Shown here: positions 43,942 through 51,810 of the stretch, piece by piece | Position numbering within the stretch: the first letter of the stretch is position 1 | Layout: each line of letters opens with the position of its first letter | Assembly (NCBI GenBank): GCA_002390285.1 | Contig: DGPB01000012.1 | Location: 86,159-150,158 of the forward strand | From: Cellvibrionales bacterium UBA4451 | GTDB lineage: Bacteria; Pseudomonadota; Gammaproteobacteria; Pseudomonadales; Porticoccaceae | Direction: 5' to 3' | Length of the DNA: 64,000 bases | The notes under the pieces: model-generated | The model's input: the letters and a program-made list of their open reading frames with translations, nothing else | The model's database searches: none | What the model was told of the DNA's origin: nothing | Program-made: the position numbers and the translations under genes

Positions 43942-44052
43942 CGATAACTTTTTGCCTATTAGGCTCACTACCTACAGCTACTATTATCTGTTACACCCCC
44001 TCTATATACTGGCGTGCAACAATAAAATATTCCCCTTAAAAAAGGATAAAGA

Positions 44053-45240
44053 ATGAGTGCAATGCGTATTAATGCGCAGCCTTTATCATCAAAAAAGCTG
44101 TCAACCTATTTAGTCAGAACACTGGTTCTATGTTTAGCCTTTCTCACAATACCCGCAATGGCAGGCCTGCCGCTGAACGGTCTCAAATTTGAGCATGATG
44201 ACACGATGTGGTTAACGGTAGGCGCAGGGCTTCGCTTTCAAATGGCATCACGAAATAGTGATACCGATGACAGCTCTGAGTTTTCCATTGACAGCCAGCG
44301 TTTCTATATCTCTGGTCAGCTCCACGAATACTTAAAATTTAATATTAATACAGAGAAGTATGAGGGGGACTCCATGATGACCATTGACGCCCTCTTGCGT
44401 TTTGAATTCGACCCCGCCGTTAATCTCTGGGTGGGTCGCACACTGGTGCCATCTGATCGCCCCGGCCTAAATGGCCCCTATGCTGGCATGAGTTGGAACC
44501 AGTACCGACAACCATTGTTTTCCGCAGATTATGATGGCCCCGCCGGCCAACTGGGGAGAAGTGAAGGTGCCGTTCTCTGGGGAACCACCGGAAAATTTCA
44601 ATATCAGCTGGGGGCTTTTGAGGGACTAGAGGATGATTACGGTAATGATTCTGATCACTTACTTTATGCCGGGCGGCTGGCTTACAACTTCCTGAATGTT
44701 GAATCCTATTCCGGTTACTACACTCACGGCACCTATTACGGCACACAGGGCAATATTTTAACGGCAGCGATCGTACTTCAATCCCAGTCTGATGGCACCG
44801 GAAGTAAAGCTGAATCCGGGGACTTCTCCGCTTATGCCTTTGATATTTTTTCTGAAAGAGTGTTATCCAATGGCGGGGTATTTACCTTTGAGGGAGGGTA
44901 CAAGGAAATAGACGCCGATTTCACCCCGGTATCACCACCGCCAACTAGTGACGATAAATGCTTTTGTCTTTTCGATGGTAATTCTCATTACGCTACAGCG
45001 GGCTACCTATTTCAAGAGGCCGTTGGGCCGGGGAAGTTCCAACCCTATCTCCGCTATACGAAAAATAACCCGAGTGATGCCAATAGCAGTGATTCTATGG
45101 AATGGGGCCTGAACTATGTAATTGTAAACAATAAGGCCAGTATAAACCTGAATTATGTCAGCGGTGACACCAATGCCAGCGGCTATGCTGGAAACGATAC
45201 GGATACCGTCACTCTCGGTATTTTGCTGCAGTTTTATTAG
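44053..45240 (+). CDS. Outer-membrane porin (porin O/P-like)
   Basis: This 395-residue protein has a signal peptide (TLVLCLAFLTIPAMA, cleaved before GLPLNG) and alternating beta strands ending LGILLQFY, with the terminal aromatic residue used for BAM assembly. Internal segments such as FEFDPAVNLWVGRTLVP and YRQPLF resemble phosphate-selective porins O and P. The substrate is unknown. It is convergent with and overlaps the third SlyD gene by 4 bp. Confidence 0.78.
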   Translation: MSAMRINAQPLSSKKLSTYLVRTLVLCLAFLTIPAMAGLPLNGLKFEHDDTMWLTVGAGLRFQMASRNSDTDDSSEFSIDSQRFYISGQLHEYLKFNINTEKYEGDSMMTIDALLRFEFDPAVNLWVGRTLVPSDRPGLNGPYAGMSWNQYRQPLFSADYDGPAGQLGRSEGAVLWGTTGKFQYQLGAFEGLEDDYGNDSDHLLYAGRLAYNFLNVESYSGYYTHGTYYGTQGNILTAAIVLQSQSDGTGSKAESGDFSAYAFDIFSERVLSNGGVFTFEGGYKEIDADFTPVSPPPTSDDKCFCLFDGNSHYATAGYLFQEAVGPGKFQPYLRYTKNNPSDANSSDSMEWGLNYVIVNNKASINLNYVSGDTNASGYAGNDTDTVTLGILLQFY

Positions 45241-45719
45241 TGCTGATGCCCACCCACACCATGGGCGTGTCCATGGCTCAGTTCTTCTGGCGTAGCCTCG
45301 CGCACATCTACAATTTCAACATCAAATGTTAGCGTTTTACCCGCCAACGGATGATTGGTATCGATATCCACATTGAACTTGCCCACTTTGACGAGTGTGA
45401 CGGGGCGAGCACCTTCTTTTGTTTGGATTGAAACCATCATGCCAGGCTCTAACTTGCCCTTAGTCAGAACGTGCTTGGTGGGTACTCTAATATCGCTATT
45501 TTGACGGAGAATCCCATAGGCCAGTTCTGGTGTCAGGGTAATGCTATAGGTCTCTCCCGGCTCTCTACTGACCATTGATAACTCTAGGCTAGGAATCATA
45601 TTCATATTGCTATGCAGAAAAACCGCAGGATCGCCCTCTTTTGTGCTTTCTAGCACCTCACCGTGCTCATCCTGCATTTGGTAGTGAAAGGTAACCACAC
45701 TATTCTTTTCGATTTTCAT
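45237..45719 (-). CDS. SlyD-like FKBP protein with altered active-site loop (paralog 3)
   Basis: This 160-residue SlyD-type protein has MKIEKNSVVTFHYQM, the flap (EPGMMVSIQTKEGARPVTLV), DTNHPLAGKTLTFDVEI and tail HGHAHGVGGHQH. Where paralogs 1 and 2 have YMHGH and IPGLE-x-x-L-x-GK, this one reads FLHSNMNMIPSLELSM then EPGE, so the isomerase loop has diverged. It may be mainly a chaperone or metal-binding form. It overlaps the porin gene end to end. Confidence 0.85.
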   Translation of the reverse strand: MKIEKNSVVTFHYQMQDEHGEVLESTKEGDPAVFLHSNMNMIPSLELSMVSREPGETYSITLTPELAYGILRQNSDIRVPTKHVLTKGKLEPGMMVSIQTKEGARPVTLVKVGKFNVDIDTNHPLAGKTLTFDVEIVDVREATPEELSHGHAHGVGGHQH

Positions 45720-45768
45720 TACTGATTTGATCCTAGTCGGGAAAAAGACGAATTATGGTGTGCTGGCT

Positions 45769-46560
45769 TTACGCTGGCAAGACCTGATAGAAACCATTGG
45801 AAATAGTGACCTTCAGGGGAATCTGAAACAGCTGCGACATCCACTCGTCAGTGAATAATTCTTCCTTGGGCCCGTCGGCCACAACCTTGCCCCCATCAAT
45901 AAATACCACCCGCTGAATTTCAGGGGGAATTTCGTGAATATGATGAGTAGCCAGCAAAATGGTTTTACCCTGTTGTAACAACTGACGAACAGTGTGCAAA
46001 TAGTGGTAAGTCGCATTCAGGTCGAGGCCGCTAGTAGGCTCGTCGAGAATAAGATGATCCGGGTTGTGAATCAGTGCTCGTCCCAATAAGCAACGACGTT
46101 GCTGGCCGGTGGACATCTGTCGGTAACGCCGATTAGCTAAGCCCTCAATGCCCAGTTCCTCAAGCACTTCTCGCCCGCGGGCCAGTTGCAACTCAGTAAC
46201 ATCCTGATAATGGAACAACCCAATGGAGTTGTGCAGTCCGGAAACGACCACACCCAGACCGCTTACCTCGGGAACAAACCCTTGCTGTAAGTCGGCTGAC
46301 ACAAGCCCAATTTTTTCACGCAGCTCCCACAGTATCGGTCGGTCTTGGCCCAGTATTCTCACGTGGGAATCATCACGCACCACCGGATAAAGTTCACGAG
46401 ACAACAGCTTCAGCAGAGTACTTTTACCCGCTCCATTGGGACCAATAATGGCCGTACTTTGCCCCTGCTCTACCGAAAGGGAAAAGCCATCAAATACTTT
46501 TTTAGTCTCACGGTAAACGGTTGCATTATGAATATCGAGAAGCTTGGGGTTTTGCATCAT
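45769..46560 (-). CDS. Stand-alone ABC-type ATP-binding protein
   Basis: This 263-residue ABC ATPase has Walker A GPNGAGKST, signature MSTGQQRRC, Walker B HLILDEPTSGLDLN and the H-loop ATHHIHEIP. The signature is STGQQ instead of LSGGQ, as in ModF/YbbA-like or molybdate-repair-type ATPases. No permease gene is adjacent, so partner and substrate are unknown. It precedes lipA on the same strand. Confidence 0.82.
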   Translation of the reverse strand: MMQNPKLLDIHNATVYRETKKVFDGFSLSVEQGQSTAIIGPNGAGKSTLLKLLSRELYPVVRDDSHVRILGQDRPILWELREKIGLVSADLQQGFVPEVSGLGVVVSGLHNSIGLFHYQDVTELQLARGREVLEELGIEGLANRRYRQMSTGQQRRCLLGRALIHNPDHLILDEPTSGLDLNATYHYLHTVRQLLQQGKTILLATHHIHEIPPEIQRVVFIDGGKVVADGPKEELFTDEWMSQLFQIPLKVTISNGFYQVLPA

Positions 46561-46637
46561 TTAGCCTCAACAACGACTTATTACAGCGATAGTTATTACG
46601 GTGAAAGTTTTCATGACGAAAAAAACGGCACCCTAGA

Positions 46638-47618
46638 CTACTTTACTTCCTCGCCCATAGCCTGTTTATCCGCATGGTATGAGGAGCGCACCAATGGCCC
46701 GGAAGCCACCTGAGTAAATCCGATACTGTGACCGTATTCGGCATACTCGGCAAATTCATCGGGGTGCACAAAGCGATCCACTGGCAGATGATTTTTGGAG
46801 GGCTGAAGGTACTGCCCCACCGTAATCATATCCACATCATGCTCACGAAGGTCATCAAGCGTGCGCAGCAGTTCATCTTTGGTTTCACCCAGCCCAACCA
46901 TCAAGCCAGACTTGGTCGGCACATGGGGATTGCGGCGTTTGTATTCTTGTAACAGTTTGAGCGACCACGAGTAGTTTGCCCCGGGACGAGCCTCTCTGTA
47001 CAAACGCGTAATGGTTTCCATGTTGTGGTTAAACACATCGGGAGGCGTTTCAGTGAGTATCACCAATGCTGGCTCCATTCGGCCACGAAAATCTGGCACC
47101 AGTATCTCAACCTTTAAATTGGGGCTGAGCTCTTTGGATTCACGAATACAGTCGGCGAAGTGCTGAGCACCACCATCACGCAAATCATCACGATCCACTG
47201 ACGTAATCACCACATAGCGCAACTGCATTTCATGAATAGCCTGGGCTAGGCTTTTGGGCTCTGCTGAATCCAATGGATTGGGCTTGCCATGACCTACATC
47301 GCAGAAGGGACAGCGGCGGGTACAAATTTCACCCATAATCATAAAGGTCGCCGTACCGTGACTGAAGCACTCGCTGAGATTAGGGCAGGCGGCTTCTTCG
47401 CAGACGGTAGACAATTTATTCTTACGCAGAATATCTTTGATTTCCTGGATCTTGGGTGAGGATGAAATACGAATCCGCATCCAATCCGGCTTACGCTGAA
47501 TTTCCTCAGTGGGAATCACCTTTACCGGGATACGCTCCACCTTGTCGGCACTGCGCAGCTTTTCACCCTGCTTGATACGGCGGGTTCGCTTGGGTGGAAC
47601 TGTATTAGCGTCTGTCAT
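46638..47618 (-). CDS. lipA: Lipoyl synthase
   Basis: This 326-residue radical-SAM enzyme has the auxiliary-cluster CEEAACPNLSEC and the SAM-cluster CTRRCPFCDVGHG, plus the C-terminal Ser of PLVRSSYHA. It inserts two sulfurs into octanoyl chains. It uses the product of LipB encoded just upstream (58-bp gap), the substrate for GcvH and dehydrogenase E2 lipoylation. The first 17 bases of the gene are duplicated directly upstream. No classic Shine-Dalgarno is visible. Confidence 0.97.
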   Translation of the reverse strand: MTDANTVPPKRTRRIKQGEKLRSADKVERIPVKVIPTEEIQRKPDWMRIRISSSPKIQEIKDILRKNKLSTVCEEAACPNLSECFSHGTATFMIMGEICTRRCPFCDVGHGKPNPLDSAEPKSLAQAIHEMQLRYVVITSVDRDDLRDGGAQHFADCIRESKELSPNLKVEILVPDFRGRMEPALVILTETPPDVFNHNMETITRLYREARPGANYSWSLKLLQEYKRRNPHVPTKSGLMVGLGETKDELLRTLDDLREHDVDMITVGQYLQPSKNHLPVDRFVHPDEFAEYAEYGHSIGFTQVASGPLVRSSYHADKQAMGEEVK

Positions 47619-47635
47619 GTATTGGCGTCTATCAT
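47602..47635 (-). repeat. 17-bp duplication of the lipA start region
   Basis: On the minus strand ATGACAGACGCTAATAC (lipA start, 47602-47618) is preceded by ATGATAGACGCCAATAC (47619-47635), 15 of 17 identical. The extra ATG opens a six-codon frame (M-I-D-A-N-T) that ends at TGA overlapping the lipA ATG (ATGA). Confidence 0.8.
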
Positions 47636-47643
47636 ACGTTTTA

Positions 47644-47691
47644 GTTATCTAGGGGCTCTGTTATTTAGGCCTATTGTCATCTAGGGAGCAG
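47644..47691 (-). repeat. 3 x 16 bp array across the lipB stop codon
   Basis: Units GTTATCTAGGGGCTCT (47644), GTTATTTAGGCCTATT (47660) and GTCATCTAGGGAGCAG (47676) on the plus strand. On the minus strand they read CCTAGATGA (P-R-stop of lipB), then CCTAAATAA, then CCTAGATAA, each at a 16-bp step, so stops fall in all three frames. Confidence 0.8.
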
Positions 47692-48366
47692 CAGCGGGTG
47701 CTCACCCTCAACACGATGGTCATTATACCCTAGCTTTTTAGTCAAAATATCTGCAAGAAACTCAGCCACCTCTTTCAAAGGCACTGGCTTATCCAATAGA
47801 TTACTCATCTGAGTCATCTTAACCCCTAGGCCACAAGGGTTAATCCTTGACCAGGGGCCTAGATCCATATCAACATTAAAATTAAAACCGTGATAGCTGC
47901 ATCCCCGGCGAACCCGTAATCCCAAAGAGCCAATTTTAGTGCCCTTGGCTATCTCAGGACTGACCACATAGACACCCGGTGCATCGGTGCGGGGCGTGGC
48001 ATTGATACCCCAGTGAGCCAGTGTTTCTACCAAAGACAATTCAATCAAGGTAACGAGATCTCGCACGCCTATACCCAACCGTTTCAGATCTATCAGCAGA
48101 TAACCGGTAATCTGACCTGGGCCATGGTAGGTGACGTGCCCACCTCGATCGCTCTTCACTACTGGAATATCACCCGGCGTCAGCAGGTACTCATCTTTTC
48201 CCGCCTGCCCCTGAGTGAATACTGGCTCATGTTCCAGCAACCAGATTTCGTCAGGGATATTCTCGTTTCGCTCGGCAGTGAGGGCTTTCATCGCCTCAAA
48301 GGTATCGATATAGGGACGGCAGCCTAAATAACGGACAATTAACGGTAGATCGGGGGCCTGTCCCAT
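47677..48366 (-). CDS. lipB: Octanoyl-[ACP]:protein octanoyltransferase
   Basis: This 229-residue LipB has the DRGGHVTYHGPGQITGYLLIDL signature region, KIGSLGLRVRRGCSYHGF and NPCGLGVKMTQM containing the catalytic Cys, with the active Lys in the KIGSLG segment. It moves octanoate from ACP to lipoyl domains. It follows ybeD by 9 bp and precedes lipA. The stop lies in a 16-bp tandem array. Confidence 0.95.
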   Translation of the reverse strand: MGQAPDLPLIVRYLGCRPYIDTFEAMKALTAERNENIPDEIWLLEHEPVFTQGQAGKDEYLLTPGDIPVVKSDRGGHVTYHGPGQITGYLLIDLKRLGIGVRDLVTLIELSLVETLAHWGINATPRTDAPGVYVVSPEIAKGTKIGSLGLRVRRGCSYHGFNFNVDMDLGPWSRINPCGLGVKMTQMSNLLDKPVPLKEVAEFLADILTKKLGYNDHRVEGEHPLLLPR

Positions 48367-48375
48367 ACTAATAAC

Positions 48376-48645
48376 TTACAGAACCATTTGGACCAAAGGG
48401 CTAACCTTCAGGTCATCAAATAGAGCCTGTAGCTGGCTCTCTCCGGTAGCGGTAATGGTGACCGTTATTGCCTGAAAGGTACCATTTCGGCTGTCCCGCA
48501 CCGTAATCCTGGCTTGATCAAAACCCGGGGCGTGGCACTCCATAACCTCTACCACCAAAGCATGTAGTTCCGAACCGGCTTTGCCCAACACCTTAACGGG
48601 GTAATCACAGGGAAATTCTATCTTGGGTGTTTCTGGTTCTGCCAT
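48376..48645 (-). CDS. ybeD: YbeD/DUF493 family regulatory protein
   Basis: This 89-residue protein reads IEFPCDYPVKVLGKAGSE, then GTFQAITVTITATGESQLQALFDDL, the ACT-like fold of YbeD (DUF493). It sits between dacA and lipB as in many gammaproteobacteria; its start codon overlaps the dacA stop by one base (TGATG), indicating translational coupling. Confidence 0.9.
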   Translation of the reverse strand: MAEPETPKIEFPCDYPVKVLGKAGSELHALVVEVMECHAPGFDQARITVRDSRNGTFQAITVTITATGESQLQALFDDLKVSPLVQMVL

Positions 48646-49802
48646 CAGTTAAAGATACCAAAAAAGAACAGCGATATTGCATCCCAAAGACGGGCAAAGA
48701 AGCCTGCCTCCTCAACAGGGTGATCAGCCACCAACGGTAGGTCGATCAATGGCTCACCCTCATAGCTGACGGACAACCGGCCCAGCTCCTGATGCTCAGT
48801 CAATGGTGCCTTAATCTTTTCATCCACCAAAATCTTGGCGTCCAGTTCGTCTTTGGAACCACGGGGAATGGTGATATAGACATCCTCCGGCACCACCAGA
48901 TTAATGTTGTTCTCAACACCATACCAAACTCGCGCATTCTCCTGAATAATATCGCCAGCGGAGTAGACCTTTCCTGTCTCAAAATAACGGAAGCCAAAAG
49001 CCAGCAGTTTTTGCGCCTCCTGCGCACGAGCCTCTTCACTCCTGGTGCCCATTACCACAGAAATCAGTCGCATCCCCTTACGTACGGCTGAAGCGACCAA
49101 ACAGTAACCTGCCTCTTCTGTATGGCCTGTTTTTAGACCATCCACTGTGCTGTCGCGCCACAACAAACGGTTTCGGTTGGGCTGGTTAATGCCGTTGTAT
49201 TTAAAATATTTTTCAGAATAAATTCCGTAGTGCTCGGGATAGTCCTGAATCAACGCCTTTGCCAACAGTGATAAATCTCGAGCTGTTGTCTGGTGGCCTT
49301 CAGAAGGCCAACCCGTTGCATTGTTATAATTGGTACCCGCCATGCCCAGCAGGGCAGCCTGCTGATTCATCACGTCCGCAAATGCACCCTCACTACCTGC
49401 CAAGTATTCAGCCAAGGCAACAGACGCATCATTACCAGACTGAATGACCACACCACGTAATAGATCGATAAGAGGCACCGACGTCCCCTCACGAATAAAC
49501 ATTTTGGAACCGCCCATTTTCCAGGCAGTAACACTGATTGGCACCTGGTCCTGCTCTCTGACCTTACCACTATGAAGTTCGCTGGCGACAATATAACTGG
49601 TCATCATTTTGGTGAGACTCGCCGGAGGCAACTGCTCGTCGGCATTATGCTCAACCAAAATTTTTCCCGTATTGGCATCCACTAGAATCCAGGCACTTGC
49701 TGCCAGTTGAGGCGGCGCAGGAATAAGGACTTTGGCGTGTGTGGCTGCGACTCCAGTCAACAGAATCAACAGTACTCCAGCAGAAAGAATTCTTCTCAGC
49801 AT
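48645..49802 (-). CDS. dacA: D-alanyl-D-alanine carboxypeptidase (PBP5/6 type)
   Basis: This 385-residue protein has a signal peptide (LSAGVLLILLTGVAATHA), SLTK nucleophile box, SGNDAS, KTG box in DGLKTGHTEEAG, and a C-terminal PBP5 beta domain ending in an amphipathic anchor (FFARLWDAISLFFFG). It trims pentapeptide D-Ala. It is part of a cell-wall block that also holds mrdA, rodA, mltB and rlpA. Confidence 0.95.
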   Translation of the reverse strand: MLRRILSAGVLLILLTGVAATHAKVLIPAPPQLAASAWILVDANTGKILVEHNADEQLPPASLTKMMTSYIVASELHSGKVREQDQVPISVTAWKMGGSKMFIREGTSVPLIDLLRGVVIQSGNDASVALAEYLAGSEGAFADVMNQQAALLGMAGTNYNNATGWPSEGHQTTARDLSLLAKALIQDYPEHYGIYSEKYFKYNGINQPNRNRLLWRDSTVDGLKTGHTEEAGYCLVASAVRKGMRLISVVMGTRSEEARAQEAQKLLAFGFRYFETGKVYSAGDIIQENARVWYGVENNINLVVPEDVYITIPRGSKDELDAKILVDEKIKAPLTEHQELGRLSVSYEGEPLIDLPLVADHPVEEAGFFARLWDAISLFFFGIFN

Positions 49803-49921
49803 AATGAACCGATTTTTCTCATGGATTGATATTTAAGATCTAAAAAACGTTGCCAACCAGCAAAGGGGCAAACACATTAGGAGCAAATTCTAACATGCCC
49901 CTCCTGCCCTTTCAGGTAAAG

Positions 49922-50806
49922 TTACTCATAGACCACAAACGGACTTAGCTTCTCCGCTTGCTTTAACAGGTTGCTAAGATCGAGCAATTTCACTTTGTCC
50001 TCGACAGGACCCACCAATACTTTATAAAGAGACTGTGGTTCTTGCAACTGACGTATGACCACAGGATATTCAGATATACCGTGAAGACGTTCAGACAATT
50101 TGTCTGCCGCAACCTGAGTACTAAATGCACCCACCTGTAGGTAGGTATTATCAGTGACTATTGGCGGTTTAACAGACACTACGACTGGGGTCTCAACAAT
50201 GTGAGGCTGTACTACAGCATTGGGCTGATAGTCACGCGGGTCGATGGCCACCACCTCAACGTTGGCGGTACCATTGGCTGAATAACCTAGTTTTTTGGCC
50301 CCGGCGTAGGAGAGATCAATAATACGACCGCCGTGAAAGGGGCCTCGATCATTAACCCGTACTACGACACTGCGACCATTCTCCATATTAGTCACACGCA
50401 CATAACTGGGAATCGGTAGCGTTTTATGCGCTGCGGTCATACCGTACATATCGTAAGTTTCACCATTGGACGTTTTACGACCGTGAAACTTATTACCATA
50501 CCAAGAAGCTATTCCATGCTCACGGAAGCCGCGACTTGTGGGTAACAGTTGATACGTTTTACCCATCACCGTATAGGGGTTTTTGTTACCAGCCTTGGTA
50601 ATAGGCTCTAGCTTTGGCACCGCGTCGGGAAGACCACTGACATCGATATCCTTGGGTGGTGGCCCATCCCCATAGCCGTAGCCACCACTACTACTGCTGC
50701 TAGCTCCACTACTGCTAGCCCCACTACCGCCACAACCGTGAAGCCATGCGACTGAAAGCAATAATACTGCATACAGTGCAATACAGTTTTTACTAGGCAC
50801 CTTCAC
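49922..50806 (-). CDS. rlpA: RlpA-like septal-ring lipoprotein (lytic transglycosylase type)
   Basis: This 294-residue protein has a lipobox (LHGC near residue 25), a Ser/Gly/Tyr-rich linker, a double-psi beta-barrel (GIASWYGNKFHGRKTSNGE, VRVNDRGPFHGGRIIDLS) with the catalytic Asp, and a C-terminal SPOR domain (YLQVGAFSTQVAADKLSERL). It acts at the outer membrane on denuded peptidoglycan at the septum. The linker DNA is itself repetitive. Its start overlaps the mltB stop by 14 bp. Confidence 0.93.
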   Translation of the reverse strand: MKVPSKNCIALYAVLLLSVAWLHGCGGSGASSSGASSSSSGGYGYGDGPPPKDIDVSGLPDAVPKLEPITKAGNKNPYTVMGKTYQLLPTSRGFREHGIASWYGNKFHGRKTSNGETYDMYGMTAAHKTLPIPSYVRVTNMENGRSVVVRVNDRGPFHGGRIIDLSYAGAKKLGYSANGTANVEVVAIDPRDYQPNAVVQPHIVETPVVVSVKPPIVTDNTYLQVGAFSTQVAADKLSERLHGISEYPVVIRQLQEPQSLYKVLVGPVEDKVKLLDLSNLLKQAEKLSPFVVYE

Positions 50807-51770
50807 CCACTCGCTCCAGAATGAGCTGGCTTAAGTCATGAACAGCCATTGCATAGAGACGGCTATGGTTATAACGCGTAATGACATAGAAATTATTTAA
50901 TCCCAACCAAAACTCCTCTCCTTTCTTGCCATTCAGCAGGATAGGTAGCGCTTTCAGATCGCCAGGTAGTGACTCGGTCGGCGTAAAGCCCATAACAGCT
51001 AACTCATCAAGCGTCTTTTCCAGCTTGAGTTTGTTCAACCAAGTAGCGTCGTACCCCTTCGCAACATGGGCTTGGCTAACAACTATTTTGCCTAACTGCC
51101 AACCATGCTTGGAAAAATAATTTGCCACACTACCAATAGCGTCTGTCTTATTATTCCAGATATCAGAGAAACCATCGCCATCGAAGTCCACAGCATAGCT
51201 GCGATAGCTGCTGGGGATAAATTGCCCATAACCCATTGCACCGGCATAGGAACCCATCAGGCTCAGAGGGGCCTGATTCTGCTCTCTGGCTAGCAGTAGA
51301 AAATGTTCCAGCTGTTTGGTGAAGAAAGCACTACGTTTAGGGTAATCAAATGACAACGTAGCCAAGGCATCGATCACCCGATAGCTTCCTTTAATCCGGC
51401 CATAAAATGTTTCCACACCGATAATGGCCACGATCACTTCAGGAGCAACACCATATTCCTCAGAAGCACGCCTAAGGGTATCGCGATTTTCAAGCCAAAA
51501 CTTAACACCTTGATCAATACGCTTTTCCTGAATGAATATCTTGCGGTAATCCTTCCAAGGCGTCACCTTTTCCGCTGGACGGGTCATGGCATCGATAATC
51601 GACTGTTTCTTGGTGGCTGCCACCAGCAGTGCTTCTATCTCAGCACGATCAAAATTATGTTCTGACACCATGCGGTCAGCAAATGCCTTAGCATCCGGAT
51701 GCTGTAAATAATCGGCGTTCACCGATAACGACAACAGCACCCCTAAAACGATCGGTAATATTAGTTTCAT
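50793..51770 (-). CDS. mltB: Membrane-bound lytic murein transglycosylase B
   Basis: This 325-residue lytic transglycosylase has an N-terminal signal (MKLILPIVLGVLLSLSVNA, no evident lipobox Cys), catalytic Glu in GVETFYGRIKG and the YAGAMGYGQFIPSSYR motif. It cleaves peptidoglycan to 1,6-anhydro sugars. Unlike E. coli MltB no lipobox was seen, so it may be periplasmic. It lies between rodA and rlpA. Confidence 0.92.
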   Translation of the reverse strand: MKLILPIVLGVLLSLSVNADYLQHPDAKAFADRMVSEHNFDRAEIEALLVAATKKQSIIDAMTRPAEKVTPWKDYRKIFIQEKRIDQGVKFWLENRDTLRRASEEYGVAPEVIVAIIGVETFYGRIKGSYRVIDALATLSFDYPKRSAFFTKQLEHFLLLAREQNQAPLSLMGSYAGAMGYGQFIPSSYRSYAVDFDGDGFSDIWNNKTDAIGSVANYFSKHGWQLGKIVVSQAHVAKGYDATWLNKLKLEKTLDELAVMGFTPTESLPGDLKALPILLNGKKGEEFWLGLNNFYVITRYNHSRLYAMAVHDLSQLILERVGEGA

Positions 51771-51810
51771 ACAATACCTACTTTGGACAACCGTGCGTCA
51801 TTAACCGCAC

